44,615 bases of DNA from Acidobacteriota bacterium (GTDB taxonomy: Bacteria > Acidobacteriota > Vicinamibacteria > Vicinamibacterales > UBA2999). How positions within the stretch are numbered: position 1 is the stretch's first letter; the number at the start of each line of letters is the position of its first letter. The stretch spans positions 1 to 44,615 of the forward strand of contig JACPTI010000058.1 in assembly GCA_016192845.1 (NCBI GenBank). The letters run 5' to 3'. Of the stretch, positions 17,541 through 24,864 are shown in pieces. The notes beneath the pieces are model-generated. The model was not told where the DNA came from and made no database searches. It saw only the letters and a list, made by a program, of their open reading frames with translations. A program made the translations under genes and the position numbers.

Positions 17541-18289
17541 GATGGCGCCACCGTGAGCCGGGATCCGGGACCCGGGATCCGGGATCCGGCGTTGGCGCTG
17601 GTTACCGTGTGGTCGCCTTTGAGCAGCTCGATTCGCACGGACCCGGTCACCGCCGCCGGCTGACAGGCGCCGGCCAGTGCGTCATATGCGGCGATCAAGA
17701 CGGACGCGGCGGGCGCCTCGCCGCACATCCCGTCGACGGCGACACGCCCGACGCCGTGGTGCCCGGCGATGATCGTGAGACTCTCAATCAATTCCGTCAG
17801 CGCCATCGGGACGCCATTGATGGCCACCGGCACGCCACGCTCGAACGCGATCTCGACCTGCGCCGGCGTCGGCGGCGCGTCGGCGGGCGCTTTCGTCAGC
17901 GTGTACGTGGCGCCCTGCCGTCCGAGCAGATTGTCATGGACCGTCACGGACGCGGCCGCCGCCGTTGCCCCTTCGATGGCGGCGACTTCCTCGAGCTTCC
18001 TCGAGACGAGCTGTGCCGCCAGTGCGAGCGCCGTCGGATCGTTCCGAAGGGTGCCGGCGTGCAGCGCCCGCAGCACGTAGTCGCGGGCGAATTCTTCGCG
18101 CACGTCCAGCACGTGCGCGCGAAGGGCACCGGCCGCGAGCGCTCGGTCGCGAATCTCCTCGAGGTCGGCCCCCTGCCCGAGATCGAGCGTCAGGGTGACG
18201 ATGGCGGCGCCGCGGGCCGCGGCGGTCGAGGCGATGGCCGCCCACGCGTCCGGCGCGCCCGAGTAGGCGAAGACGATGCGGTCCGTCAC
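17537..18289 (-). CDS. Degenerate, internally shortened argininosuccinate-synthase-like protein
   Basis: The 250 residues align with the standard (about 400-residue) ArgG: 'LTLDLGQGADLEEIRDRAL', 'FARDYVLRALHAGTL', and later 'YTLTKAPADAPPTPAQVE' and 'NGVPMALTELIESL'. The ATP loop SGGLDTS has become SGAPDAW (10-16), and the central citrulline/aspartate-binding part is missing between residues of about 120 and 130. It should not be catalytic. The frame is intact and both ends are coupled (GTGA with argR, ATGA with argH), so it may persist as a translational bridge or a regulatory pseudoenzyme. Its C-terminus (SRIPGPGSRL) is encoded by a GGATCC repeat. Confidence 0.75.
   Translation of the reverse strand: MTDRIVFAYSGAPDAWAAIASTAAARGAAIVTLTLDLGQGADLEEIRDRALAAGALRAHVLDVREEFARDYVLRALHAGTLRNDPTALALAAQLVSRKLEEVAAIEGATAAAASVTVHDNLLGRQGATYTLTKAPADAPPTPAQVEIAFERGVPVAINGVPMALTELIESLTIIAGHHGVGRVAVDGMCGEAPAASVLIAAYDALAGACQPAAVTGSVRIELLKGDHTVTSANAGSRIPGPGSRLTVAPS
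17557..17590. repeat. GGATCCGGGATCC-type dispersed repeat in the 3' end of the ArgG-like gene
   Basis: Units of CCGGGATCC and GGGACCC run through the last codons of the ArgG-like gene. The same units occur twice near the argB start (19827-19856 and 19904-19940). Confidence 0.75.
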
Positions 18290-18704
18290 GGTCGCGAGAG
18301 CCTCTCGAGGCGCCTCACCAGCGCCCGCGCGCGGCGGACGTCGGGCGCGACAGCGAGAATGGTGTCGTCGCCGGCAATCGTGCCGACCAGTTCCGGGAGC
18401 CGGGCGCCGTCGAGCGCGACGCCGAGGAGCGGCGCCTGACCCGGACCGGTCCGCAGGATGACGAGCTGCTGCACGCGATCGACGCGCGTGAGGTACTCGC
18501 CGACGGCGCGGCGGAGGCGACCGGCGGCTGGTAGGCGCGATCGGCGCCGCCTTTGACCAGCCCGAGCTCGCGGATATCGCGCGAGAGCGTCGCCTGCGTG
18601 ACGTCGAAGCCCGCGGCGCGCAGCAGGCGGCGGAGCTGCTCCTGGCTGCGCACGCGCTGCCGCTGGATCGTCTCGAGGATGATCGACTGGCGCCTGGCCT
18701 TCAT
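18286..18704 (-). pseudogene. argR: Arginine repressor gene interrupted by a frameshift
   Basis: The N-terminal winged-helix part starts at 18704 (MKARRQSIILETIQ) and runs through 'VTQATLSRDIRELGLVKGG' to 'DRAYQPP'. The C-terminal arginine-binding part continues in another frame as 'GRLRRAVGEYLTRVDRVQQL', 'LRTGPGQAPLLGVAL' and 'VGTIAGDDTIL', ending at 18286. A one-base loss (or two-base gain) near 18520-18545 explains the break. Without it the protein would have about 140 residues, normal for ArgR. I see no obvious slippery sequence, so this is a true mutation or a sequencing error. It is the first gene of the argR-ArgG-like-argH operon. Confidence 0.8.
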
Positions 18705-18733
18705 GGGCAGCGACCTAGCATACCCCAAAGCGC

Positions 18734-18768
18734 TTGACTGTTTATACAGCCGAATGTATAAATATTCT
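18734..18768 (+). promoter_or_regulatory. argC operon promoter with an overlapping ARG-box-like site
   Basis: TTGACT (18734-18739) and TATAAA (18757-18762) are 17 bp apart, a good vegetative promoter for argC. TGTATAAATATTCT (18755-18768) matches the ARG-box core TGAATWWWWATTCA at 12 of 14 positions and covers the -10, so ArgR binding would block transcription. TGTTTATACA at 18740-18749 may be a second half-site. The site also lies just upstream of argR on the other strand. Confidence 0.65.
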
Positions 18769-18786
18769 TTTTCACCGTTCAGCACA

Positions 18787-19824
18787 ATGGCGATCACTGT
18801 CCCTCAGGCTGCCGAGCGCGCCGCCGCGGCGCCCGCCCGGCTCGCCCGCGTGGCCGTGGCCGGTGCGACCGGCTACGCCGGCCAGGAGCTCGTGCGGCTC
18901 CTCGCCCGCCACTCCGCCGTCACGCTGACCGACGCGATGTCGTCGGGCGCCGCCAGCGCGCCGCGGCCGCTCCCGGCGCTCAAGCGCATCTGGGACGGCG
19001 CGGTCGCGCCGCTCGACGTCGAGCGGCTGGCGGCCAATGCGGAAATCGTGTTCCTGGCGCTCCCCGAAGCGGCCTCAGCGGAGGTTGGCGCGGCGCTCCT
19101 CGAGCGCGGCGTACGGGTCATCGACCTGTCGGGCGCGTTCCGGATCCGCAGCGACGCCGACCGCCGGCGGTGGTATCCCGCCACGGCCGCGCTTCCTGAC
19201 GGGGTCGTCTACGCCCTGCCCGAGCGTCACGCCGCCGCCATCCGCGGCGCCAGGCTGGCCTCGTGCCCCGGCTGCTACCCGACGGCGGCACTGCTGGCGC
19301 TCGAGCCGCTCGCGGCCGCCGGGCTGCTCGACGGGCCGATTGTCATCGACGCGAAATCCGGCATTTCGGGTGCGGGCAAGACGCCGAGCCAGCGGACGCA
19401 TTTCTCCGAGAACCACGGCAGCGTGGCGGCGTACGGCGTCTTCTCGCATCGCCACACGGGGGAGATCGAGCAGGAGCTCCGCACGCGCGTCACGTTCGTT
19501 CCCCATCTGGTGCCGCTCGATCGCGGTATTCTGGAGACGATTTACGTGTCGCTCCGCCGCGGCACGACTGAGGTCCAGGTGTCTGCGGCGATGCAGGAGG
19601 CGTACGCATCCGCGCCGTTTGTCCGGCTCACCGGCGCCGAGCTCCCCGAAATCAAGCACGTCGCGCACACGAACTTCTGCGACATCGGCTGGCGGATCGA
19701 TGAAGGCGGCGGCCGGCTGGTACAGGTGGCGGTGCTCGACAACCTGCTGAAAGGCGCCGCGGGGCAGGCCGTACAGAACCTGAACCTCATGCTCGGTGTC
19801 GACGAGCGGACGGGGTTGATATGA
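18787..19824 (+). CDS. argC: N-acetyl-gamma-glutamyl-phosphate reductase
   Basis: ArgC reduces N-acetylglutamyl phosphate with NADPH to the semialdehyde, the third step of arginine synthesis. The 345 residues have the NADPH loop 'VAVAGATGYAGQEL' (22-35) and the catalytic-cysteine signature 'SCPGCYPTAAL' with Cys163, plus 'HRHTGEIEQEL' further on. I chose the ATG at 18787 because it follows the strong promoter and gives the usual length; there is no Shine-Dalgarno. It leads a plus-strand operon and its TGA overlaps the argB ATG. Confidence 0.95.
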   Translation: MAITVPQAAERAAAAPARLARVAVAGATGYAGQELVRLLARHSAVTLTDAMSSGAASAPRPLPALKRIWDGAVAPLDVERLAANAEIVFLALPEAASAEVGAALLERGVRVIDLSGAFRIRSDADRRRWYPATAALPDGVVYALPERHAAAIRGARLASCPGCYPTAALLALEPLAAAGLLDGPIVIDAKSGISGAGKTPSQRTHFSENHGSVAAYGVFSHRHTGEIEQELRTRVTFVPHLVPLDRGILETIYVSLRRGTTEVQVSAAMQEAYASAPFVRLTGAELPEIKHVAHTNFCDIGWRIDEGGGRLVQVAVLDNLLKGAAGQAVQNLNLMLGVDERTGLI

Positions 19825-20735
19825 GACGGGATCCGGGATCGGGGACCCGGGATCCGAAAAGCCCTGGGATTCGCCGCCGGCGTCGCACACACCACACTGC
19901 GCACCCCGGATCCCGGATCCTGGATCCCGGATCCCGGCTCGTGCTCAAGTTGGGCGGCGAGCTGCTCGAAGAGCCCCAAGACCTCCAGCGCGTTGCGACG
20001 GGCATCGCGCGGCTCGCGCGGCTCGCGGCGGTCGTGGTCGTCCACGGCGGCGGACGCGAAATCGACGCGGCGCTTGCCGCCGCCGGCATCCTGAAGCAAC
20101 AGGTGGACGGCCTCCGGGTGACCGACGCCCGCACGCTCGACGTCGTGATCGGCGTGCTCGCCGGCGCGATCAACACGCGGCTGGTGGCGGCGCTCCGGCA
20201 GGCCGGCGCGCGCCCCGTCGGTCTGACCGGCGCGGATGCGGCAGTCGCCACCGTTCGCCGCGCCCCGCCGATGACCACGCTATCGGGCGCCACGGTCGAT
20301 CTCGGGCTGGTCGGTTCCCCGGTCAACAACGGCACGCCGCAGCTGCTCGCGGATCTGCTCGCGCGCGGCTATCTCCCGGTCGTCGCCTGCATCGGCGCCA
20401 CGCGGGACGGGCAGTTGCTGAACGTCAATGCGGACACGCTGGCGTCGCATCTGGCGGCCGCGCTGCGCGCGTCGCGGCTCGTCATCGCCGGCGGGACGGC
20501 CGGCGTGCTGGACGAAGAGGGCCGGACGATCGAGCGGCTGACCGTGCGGGCCGCCGTCCGGCTCATTCGGAGCGGTACGGCCAGCAGGGGAATGGTGGCG
20601 AAGCTCGAAGCGTGCCGCGCGGCGCTCCGCCGCGGCGTCGGCGACGTGCTGATCGCCAATGGACGGGAGGTGCGGCTCGAGCGGCTCGCGGAGGCGCGGG
20701 GGCCGCTGCCCGGCTGCACACAGGTGGTGCGATGA
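19821..20735 (+). CDS. argB: Acetylglutamate kinase with a repeat-encoded N-terminus
   Basis: ArgB phosphorylates N-acetylglutamate, usually the arginine-sensitive step. The kinase body starts at 'LVLKLGGELLEE' and shows 'VVVHGGGREIDAAL' and 'NVNADTLASHLA'. The first 40 residues (MRRDPGSGTRDPKSP and on) are written by two inverted GGATCC-type repeat blocks and are not part of the family. ATG at 19821 overlaps the argC stop (ATGA) and fits the coupled operon; GTG at 19941 would give a repeat-free 264-residue protein. Which start is used is open. The argB TGA overlaps the argD ATG. Confidence 0.92.
   Translation: MRRDPGSGTRDPKSPGIRRRRRTHHTAHPGSRILDPGSRLVLKLGGELLEEPQDLQRVATGIARLARLAAVVVVHGGGREIDAALAAAGILKQQVDGLRVTDARTLDVVIGVLAGAINTRLVAALRQAGARPVGLTGADAAVATVRRAPPMTTLSGATVDLGLVGSPVNNGTPQLLADLLARGYLPVVACIGATRDGQLLNVNADTLASHLAAALRASRLVIAGGTAGVLDEEGRTIERLTVRAAVRLIRSGTASRGMVAKLEACRAALRRGVGDVLIANGREVRLERLAEARGPLPGCTQVVR
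19827..19940. repeat. Inverted pair of GGATCC-type repeat arrays at the argC-argB junction
   Basis: Array one (19827-19856) and array two (19904-19940) consist of GGGATCC/GGATCCC units in inverted orientation around a 47-base spacer, so the mRNA could form a long hairpin over the argB start. The arrays match the one at 17557-17590. Confidence 0.75.
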
Positions 20736-21946
20736 CCGTTACGCTCGAGGACATTCAGGCGCGCGAGGCGCGCCACATCCTGCAGACCTACAAGCGGCAG
20801 CCGGTCGCGTTCGTCCGCGGAAGCGGCGCGCGCCTGTACGATACGGCCGGCCGTGAGTACCTCGACTTCATTTCGGGGATCGGCGTCACGTCGCTCGGCC
20901 ACGCGCATCCGCGGCTCACCGCGGCGCTGACCGAACAGGCCGCCACGCTGCTGCATACCTCGAATCTCTACTACCACCCGTATCAGGCCGAGGCGGCCGC
21001 CCGGCTGGCGCAACTTTCGGGGCTGCCGCGGGCGTTCTTCTGCAACAGCGGCACCGAAGCCGTGGAGGCATGCCTCAAGTTCGCCCGGCGGTACTGGCAC
21101 ACGCAGGGAGCCAAGGAACGGACGCGCTTCGTCGCGCTCGAAGGCGGCTTTTCCGGCCGCACGTTCGGATCGCTCTCGGTCACGCACGACGAGCACTACC
21201 GCGCGCCGTTCGCGCCGCTGCTCGACGGCGTGACGTTCGTCGATCCGGCCGATCCGTCGGCGCTGGCCGTCGCGGTCACGGATCGCACGGCGGCCGTGAT
21301 TGCCGAGCCGATTCAGGGCGAAGGCGGCATCCGCCCGCTGTCGCCGCAGTTTGCCGCGGCGCTCCGCGACGCCTGCACGCGCACCGGCACGCTGCTGATT
21401 GCCGACGAAGTGCAGAGCGGGCTCGGCCGCACGGGGCACCCCTTCTACGCGCCGATTCTCGGCCTGCGCCCCGATTTGATCTCGGTCGGCAAGGCGCTTG
21501 GCGGCGGCGTGCCGGTCGGCGCCGCGCTCGTCTCCGAGCGCGTGGCGCAGGCGATCTCCCCGGGCGACCACGGCAGCACGTATGGCGGAAACCTTCTCGG
21601 CACGCGGGCCGCCGTCGTCTTCCTCACGGAGCTGACAGACGGCGGGCTGCTCGAGCACGTGAAGGCGGCCGGCGTCCACTTCGAGCGCCGGCTGCGCGCC
21701 CTCGCGCTCAAGCATTCCGTGATCCTTGAAGTCCGTGGGGTCGGGGTGATGCGGGGCCTTCAGCTCGCCGTCGACGCGACGCCGTTCGTCGACGAAGCGC
21801 GCGGACGGGGGCTCCTGGTGAACCGGACCGACGAGAAAGTGGTGCGGCTGCTGCCGCCGCTGACGATCCAGGAAGCGGACATCGACCGCGCCGTGGAGGT
21901 GCTCGATGCGGTCTTCGCGGCGGTCGCGGTGGAGGCCAAGGCGTGA
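20732..21946 (+). CDS. argD: Acetylornithine aminotransferase
   Basis: ArgD transfers an amino group from glutamate to N-acetylglutamate semialdehyde, giving acetylornithine, with pyridoxal phosphate. The 404 residues are a class-III aminotransferase: 'FFCNSGTEAVEACLKFAR' (102-119), 'LLIADEVQSGLGRTG' (221-235, Asp225) and the PLP lysine Lys254 in 'SVGKALGGGVP'. ATG at 20732 overlaps the argB stop and TGA overlaps the GTG of the next gene. Related ornithine or succinylornithine activity cannot be ruled out, but the operon supports ArgD. Confidence 0.94.
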   Translation: MTVTLEDIQAREARHILQTYKRQPVAFVRGSGARLYDTAGREYLDFISGIGVTSLGHAHPRLTAALTEQAATLLHTSNLYYHPYQAEAAARLAQLSGLPRAFFCNSGTEAVEACLKFARRYWHTQGAKERTRFVALEGGFSGRTFGSLSVTHDEHYRAPFAPLLDGVTFVDPADPSALAVAVTDRTAAVIAEPIQGEGGIRPLSPQFAAALRDACTRTGTLLIADEVQSGLGRTGHPFYAPILGLRPDLISVGKALGGGVPVGAALVSERVAQAISPGDHGSTYGGNLLGTRAAVVFLTELTDGGLLEHVKAAGVHFERRLRALALKHSVILEVRGVGVMRGLQLAVDATPFVDEARGRGLLVNRTDEKVVRLLPPLTIQEADIDRAVEVLDAVFAAVAVEAKA

Positions 21947-22512
21947 GCCCCGCGACGGCCGCCGTCACCCTTCCGCCTGTCGGCTGCATCGTGCCGGCGC
22001 CTGCGGGATCGCCGGTGCTCCACCGTGCAGCGACCGCGGCGGATGCGCCCGCGATTCACGCGCTCATCGTGGATCACCTCGCCGAGGGCCACCTCCTTCC
22101 GCGGGAGTTCGAGGAGGTGACGGCGCACGCCCGTCGCTTCATCGTGGCCACGTGGGGCGACCGGATCGTCGCCTGCGCCGAGCTGGCGCCGCTCAGCCGT
22201 GCCGTCGCGGAGGTCCGCTCGCTGGTCGTGACCGTGGACGCGCGAAGCCTTGGTGTCGGCGGCGAGATCATCGACGAGCTCATCCAGCAGGCGACCGCCG
22301 CCGGCTTCGACAAGCTGTGCGCCTTCACGCATGCGCCATCGTATTTCGTGCGTCTCGGCTTCTCGATCGTGCCGCACGTCTGGCTGCCGGAGAAGATCGT
22401 GACCGACTGCCACCGTTGCCCGCACTTCCGCCGCTGCGGCCAGTATTCAGTCGTTCGTGCGCTCGGCCGCGCGGCGCAGGCGTTCGTGCCGCTGGGATCC
22501 CTCCATGGCTGA
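21943..22512 (+). CDS. argA: GNAT acetyltransferase, probable short-type N-acetylglutamate synthase
   Basis: The 189-residue protein is a single GNAT domain (about 24-150) with the acetyl-CoA loop near 'VDARSLGVGGEIIDELI'. A C-terminal 'TDCHRCPHFRRCGQ' cysteine segment and 'FVRLGFSIVPH' resemble the stand-alone short NAGS enzymes of actinobacteria and others. In this operon it would make N-acetylglutamate from glutamate and acetyl-CoA, the first step. GTG at 21943 overlaps the argD stop; the 3' end overlaps argJ by 8 bp. The exact substrate is inferred from context. Confidence 0.8.
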   Translation: MSPATAAVTLPPVGCIVPAPAGSPVLHRAATAADAPAIHALIVDHLAEGHLLPREFEEVTAHARRFIVATWGDRIVACAELAPLSRAVAEVRSLVVTVDARSLGVGGEIIDELIQQATAAGFDKLCAFTHAPSYFVRLGFSIVPHVWLPEKIVTDCHRCPHFRRCGQYSVVRALGRAAQAFVPLGSLHG

Positions 22513-23755
22513 CGTCCGCACCGTGGCAGGGGGTCCGGTAAACCTCGCCGACATCGCCCCTGTCGAGGGCGGCGTGACGGCGCCGCGGGGGTTTGCGGCC
22601 GGCGCCGTCCACTGCGGCATCAAGCCGTCGCCGGCGCTCGACCTGGCGGTGCTGGCGGCCGACGCACCCGCCTCGGCGGCGGCGCTCTTCACCACGAACC
22701 TGGCGGAGGCGGCGCCGGTCACCGTCTCGAGGCAGCACATCGAGCGCACCCGCGGCGTGGCGCGCGCCGTCGTCGTCAACAGCGGGTGCGCCAACGCGTG
22801 TACCGGCACCCAGGGGCTCGTCCATGCAAAGCGGATGGCGGCGGAAACTGCGGCGGCGCTCGGCTGCGCGCCCGAAGACGTGCTCGTCGCCAGCACGGGT
22901 GTCATCGGCGTCACGCTGAACATCGACCGCGTCGTGAGCGGCATCTGCGCGGCCGCGGCCCGCCTCGCGCCCGGCGGCGGCGCGGAGGCGGCGCGGGCCA
23001 TCATGACCACGGATCCGTTCCCGAAGGAGCACGCGGTTACGGTGTCGACGCCGCGAGGGCGCTTCACCGTCGGCGGCATGGCCAAGGGATCCGGCATGAT
23101 CGAGCCGCACATGGCCACCATGCTCGCCTTCCTGACGACGGACGCGCAGGTGCCGCCGGCGCTGCTGCGGCGGGCACTGCAGCTCTCGGCGCGCGACACG
23201 TTCAACGCGATCACGGTCGACGGGGAATGCTCCACCAACGACTCGCTGTTTGCCTTCGCGTCCGGCGCCGGCGGCATCGCCATCGATGAAGACACCTACC
23301 GCGCGCTCGTCGACGGCCTTCTCGCGGTGTCGCGCGAGCTGGCGATCGGCATCGTGCGCGGCGGCGAAGGCGCCACCAAGGTCGTTGCCGTCACCGTTGC
23401 GGACGCCCGATCCGTGGACGAGGCGCGGCAGGTGGCGCGCGCGATCGCGAACTCGCCGCTCGTCAAGACTGCCGTCCACGGGGCCGACCCGAACTGGGGC
23501 CGCATTGTCGCGGCGGCGGGACGCTCCGGCGTTGCGTTCGACGTCAGCCGTCTGACCGTGCACGTCGGCGGCGCGCTCCTTTTCGAGCACGGGCTACCGC
23601 ACGACGAGTCGGCCCCGGTCGCGGCGGAGCACCTGAGGAGCAAGAGCGTCCAGATCGACGTGAGCCTGGGCACCGGGGGCGGCGTCTCGGCCACCATCTG
23701 GACGTGCGATCTCAGCGCCGAGTACGTACGCATCAACGCCGAGTACCGAACCTGA
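22505..23755 (+). CDS. argJ: Glutamate N-acetyltransferase / ornithine acetyltransferase
   Basis: ArgJ recycles the acetyl group from acetylornithine to glutamate, and bifunctional forms can also use acetyl-CoA. The 416 residues show 'VVNSGCANACTG', 'STGVIG' and the self-cleavage site 'MAKGSGMIEPHMATMLAF', where Thr205 becomes the N-terminal nucleophile of the beta chain. ATG at 22505 overlaps the preceding gene by 8 bp and gives the usual length. Having both ArgJ and a GNAT NAGS is common where ArgJ is monofunctional. Confidence 0.95.
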   Translation: MADVRTVAGGPVNLADIAPVEGGVTAPRGFAAGAVHCGIKPSPALDLAVLAADAPASAAALFTTNLAEAAPVTVSRQHIERTRGVARAVVVNSGCANACTGTQGLVHAKRMAAETAAALGCAPEDVLVASTGVIGVTLNIDRVVSGICAAAARLAPGGGAEAARAIMTTDPFPKEHAVTVSTPRGRFTVGGMAKGSGMIEPHMATMLAFLTTDAQVPPALLRRALQLSARDTFNAITVDGECSTNDSLFAFASGAGGIAIDEDTYRALVDGLLAVSRELAIGIVRGGEGATKVVAVTVADARSVDEARQVARAIANSPLVKTAVHGADPNWGRIVAAAGRSGVAFDVSRLTVHVGGALLFEHGLPHDESAPVAAEHLRSKSVQIDVSLGTGGGVSATIWTCDLSAEYVRINAEYRT

Positions 23756-23766
23756 GCGACACGACG

Positions 23767-24708
23767 ATGAGTGCAGTCGCACCGGTAAAGGACTTCCTGT
23801 CCATCCTCGATTTGTCGGCGGGCGAGCTGACGCGCCTGATTGAGCTCGCGGCGCAGCTCAAGACGGACCGCCGCCTCGGCGAGCAGGCGTCGACGGCGCG
23901 CGCGCTCGGCGGCGCCCACGTGGCGATGCTGTTCGAGAAGCCGTCGCTCCGGACGCGCTCCACCTTCGAGATTGCGATCCGCGAGCTCGGCGGCCATCCG
24001 CTGCACCTGCCGCCGGAGTTCGCCAACGGCGCGCGCGAGCCGCTCGAGGACATCGCCCGCAACCTCGAACGCTGGGTCCGTGCGCTCGTCATTCGGACGT
24101 TCGCGCACGAGAAGGCCAGGTCGGTAGCCGCGGCCGCCCCCACGCTGCACGTCATCAACGCGCTGAGCGACGCCGAGCATCCGTGCCAGGCGCTCGCAGA
24201 CATCCTCACGCTGCGCGAACGGTGGGGAGAGTGCCGGGGCCGGACGCTCGCCTACGTGGGCGACGGCAACAACGTCGCGACGTCACTGGTCCATGCGGCG
24301 CCGCAGTTCGGCATTTCCGTGCACCTGGCGTCCCCGCCCGGCTACACGCTTCCGGCAGCTGTCATCGAGGAGACGGCGCCATTGGCGCGCAGCGGCGCCC
24401 GGGTCCGGAGGTTCACCGACCCGCGCGAGGCGGTGGCCGGCGTGGATGCCGTCTATACCGACGTGTGGACCTCGATGGGGCAGGAGCAGGAGGCGGACGT
24501 GCGGCGGCGGATGTTCCAGCCGTATCAGGTGAACAGCGCGCTGATGGGCGTCGCCGCGCTCCACGCCCTCTTCATGCACTGCCTGCCGGCGCGTCGCGGC
24601 GAAGAAGTGACCGTGGAGGTCTTCGAGTCGCCGGCGTCGGTCGTCTTCGACCAGGCGGAGAACCGGCTGCACACGCAGAAAGCCCTGCTGTTGATGCTGC
24701 TCTCGTAA
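23767..24708 (+). CDS. argF: Ornithine carbamoyltransferase
   Basis: ArgF makes citrulline from ornithine and carbamoyl phosphate. The 313 residues contain the carbamoyl-phosphate loop FEKPSLRTRSTFE (SLRTR at 60-64), 'DAEHPCQALAD', the ornithine-specific 'DVWTSMGQE' loop and 'HCLPARRGEE'. The SMG loop argues against an acetylornithine-specific enzyme. It follows argJ by 11 bp and closes the plus-strand arginine operon. carAB, which would supply carbamoyl phosphate, is not in the window. Confidence 0.95.
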   Translation: MSAVAPVKDFLSILDLSAGELTRLIELAAQLKTDRRLGEQASTARALGGAHVAMLFEKPSLRTRSTFEIAIRELGGHPLHLPPEFANGAREPLEDIARNLERWVRALVIRTFAHEKARSVAAAAPTLHVINALSDAEHPCQALADILTLRERWGECRGRTLAYVGDGNNVATSLVHAAPQFGISVHLASPPGYTLPAAVIEETAPLARSGARVRRFTDPREAVAGVDAVYTDVWTSMGQEQEADVRRRMFQPYQVNSALMGVAALHALFMHCLPARRGEEVTVEVFESPASVVFDQAENRLHTQKALLLMLLS

Positions 24709-24738
24709 TCGCAACACTTTTCACCCCACCAGGCCTCT

Positions 24739-24807
24739 CCACAGAGACACAGAGACACAGAGATTCTTGAATGGATTGAAATCCTCTGTGTCTCCGTGTC
24801 TCTGTGG
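24739..24807. repeat. Hairpin of CACAGAGA tandem repeats after argF
   Basis: Two 24-base arms (24739-24762 and 24784-24807) are complementary except for one base, with a 21-base loop. Each arm is an 8-bp array of ACAGAGAC-type units. A single arm of the same sequence type recurs at 44358-44381. It could act as a transcript end for the arg operon, though no T-tract follows. Confidence 0.85.
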
Positions 24808-24851
24808 CCTGTGAAGGTGAAGGCTGGCCGCGCCCGGTGTGGCCGAACGAG

Positions 24852-24864
24852 TAGAATGCGTCCC
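24852..24864 (+). promoter_or_regulatory. Candidate leaderless promoter -10 box of the acyl-CoA ligase gene
   Basis: TAGAAT (24852-24857) plus seven bases precede GTG at 24865. The ATG at 24856 lies inside this box, which argues that GTG is the true start. Confidence 0.45.

Noticed and set aside
18530..18545. Programmed frameshift in argR
   Set aside because: No slippery heptamer or following pseudoknot is visible, so mutation or sequencing error is more likely.
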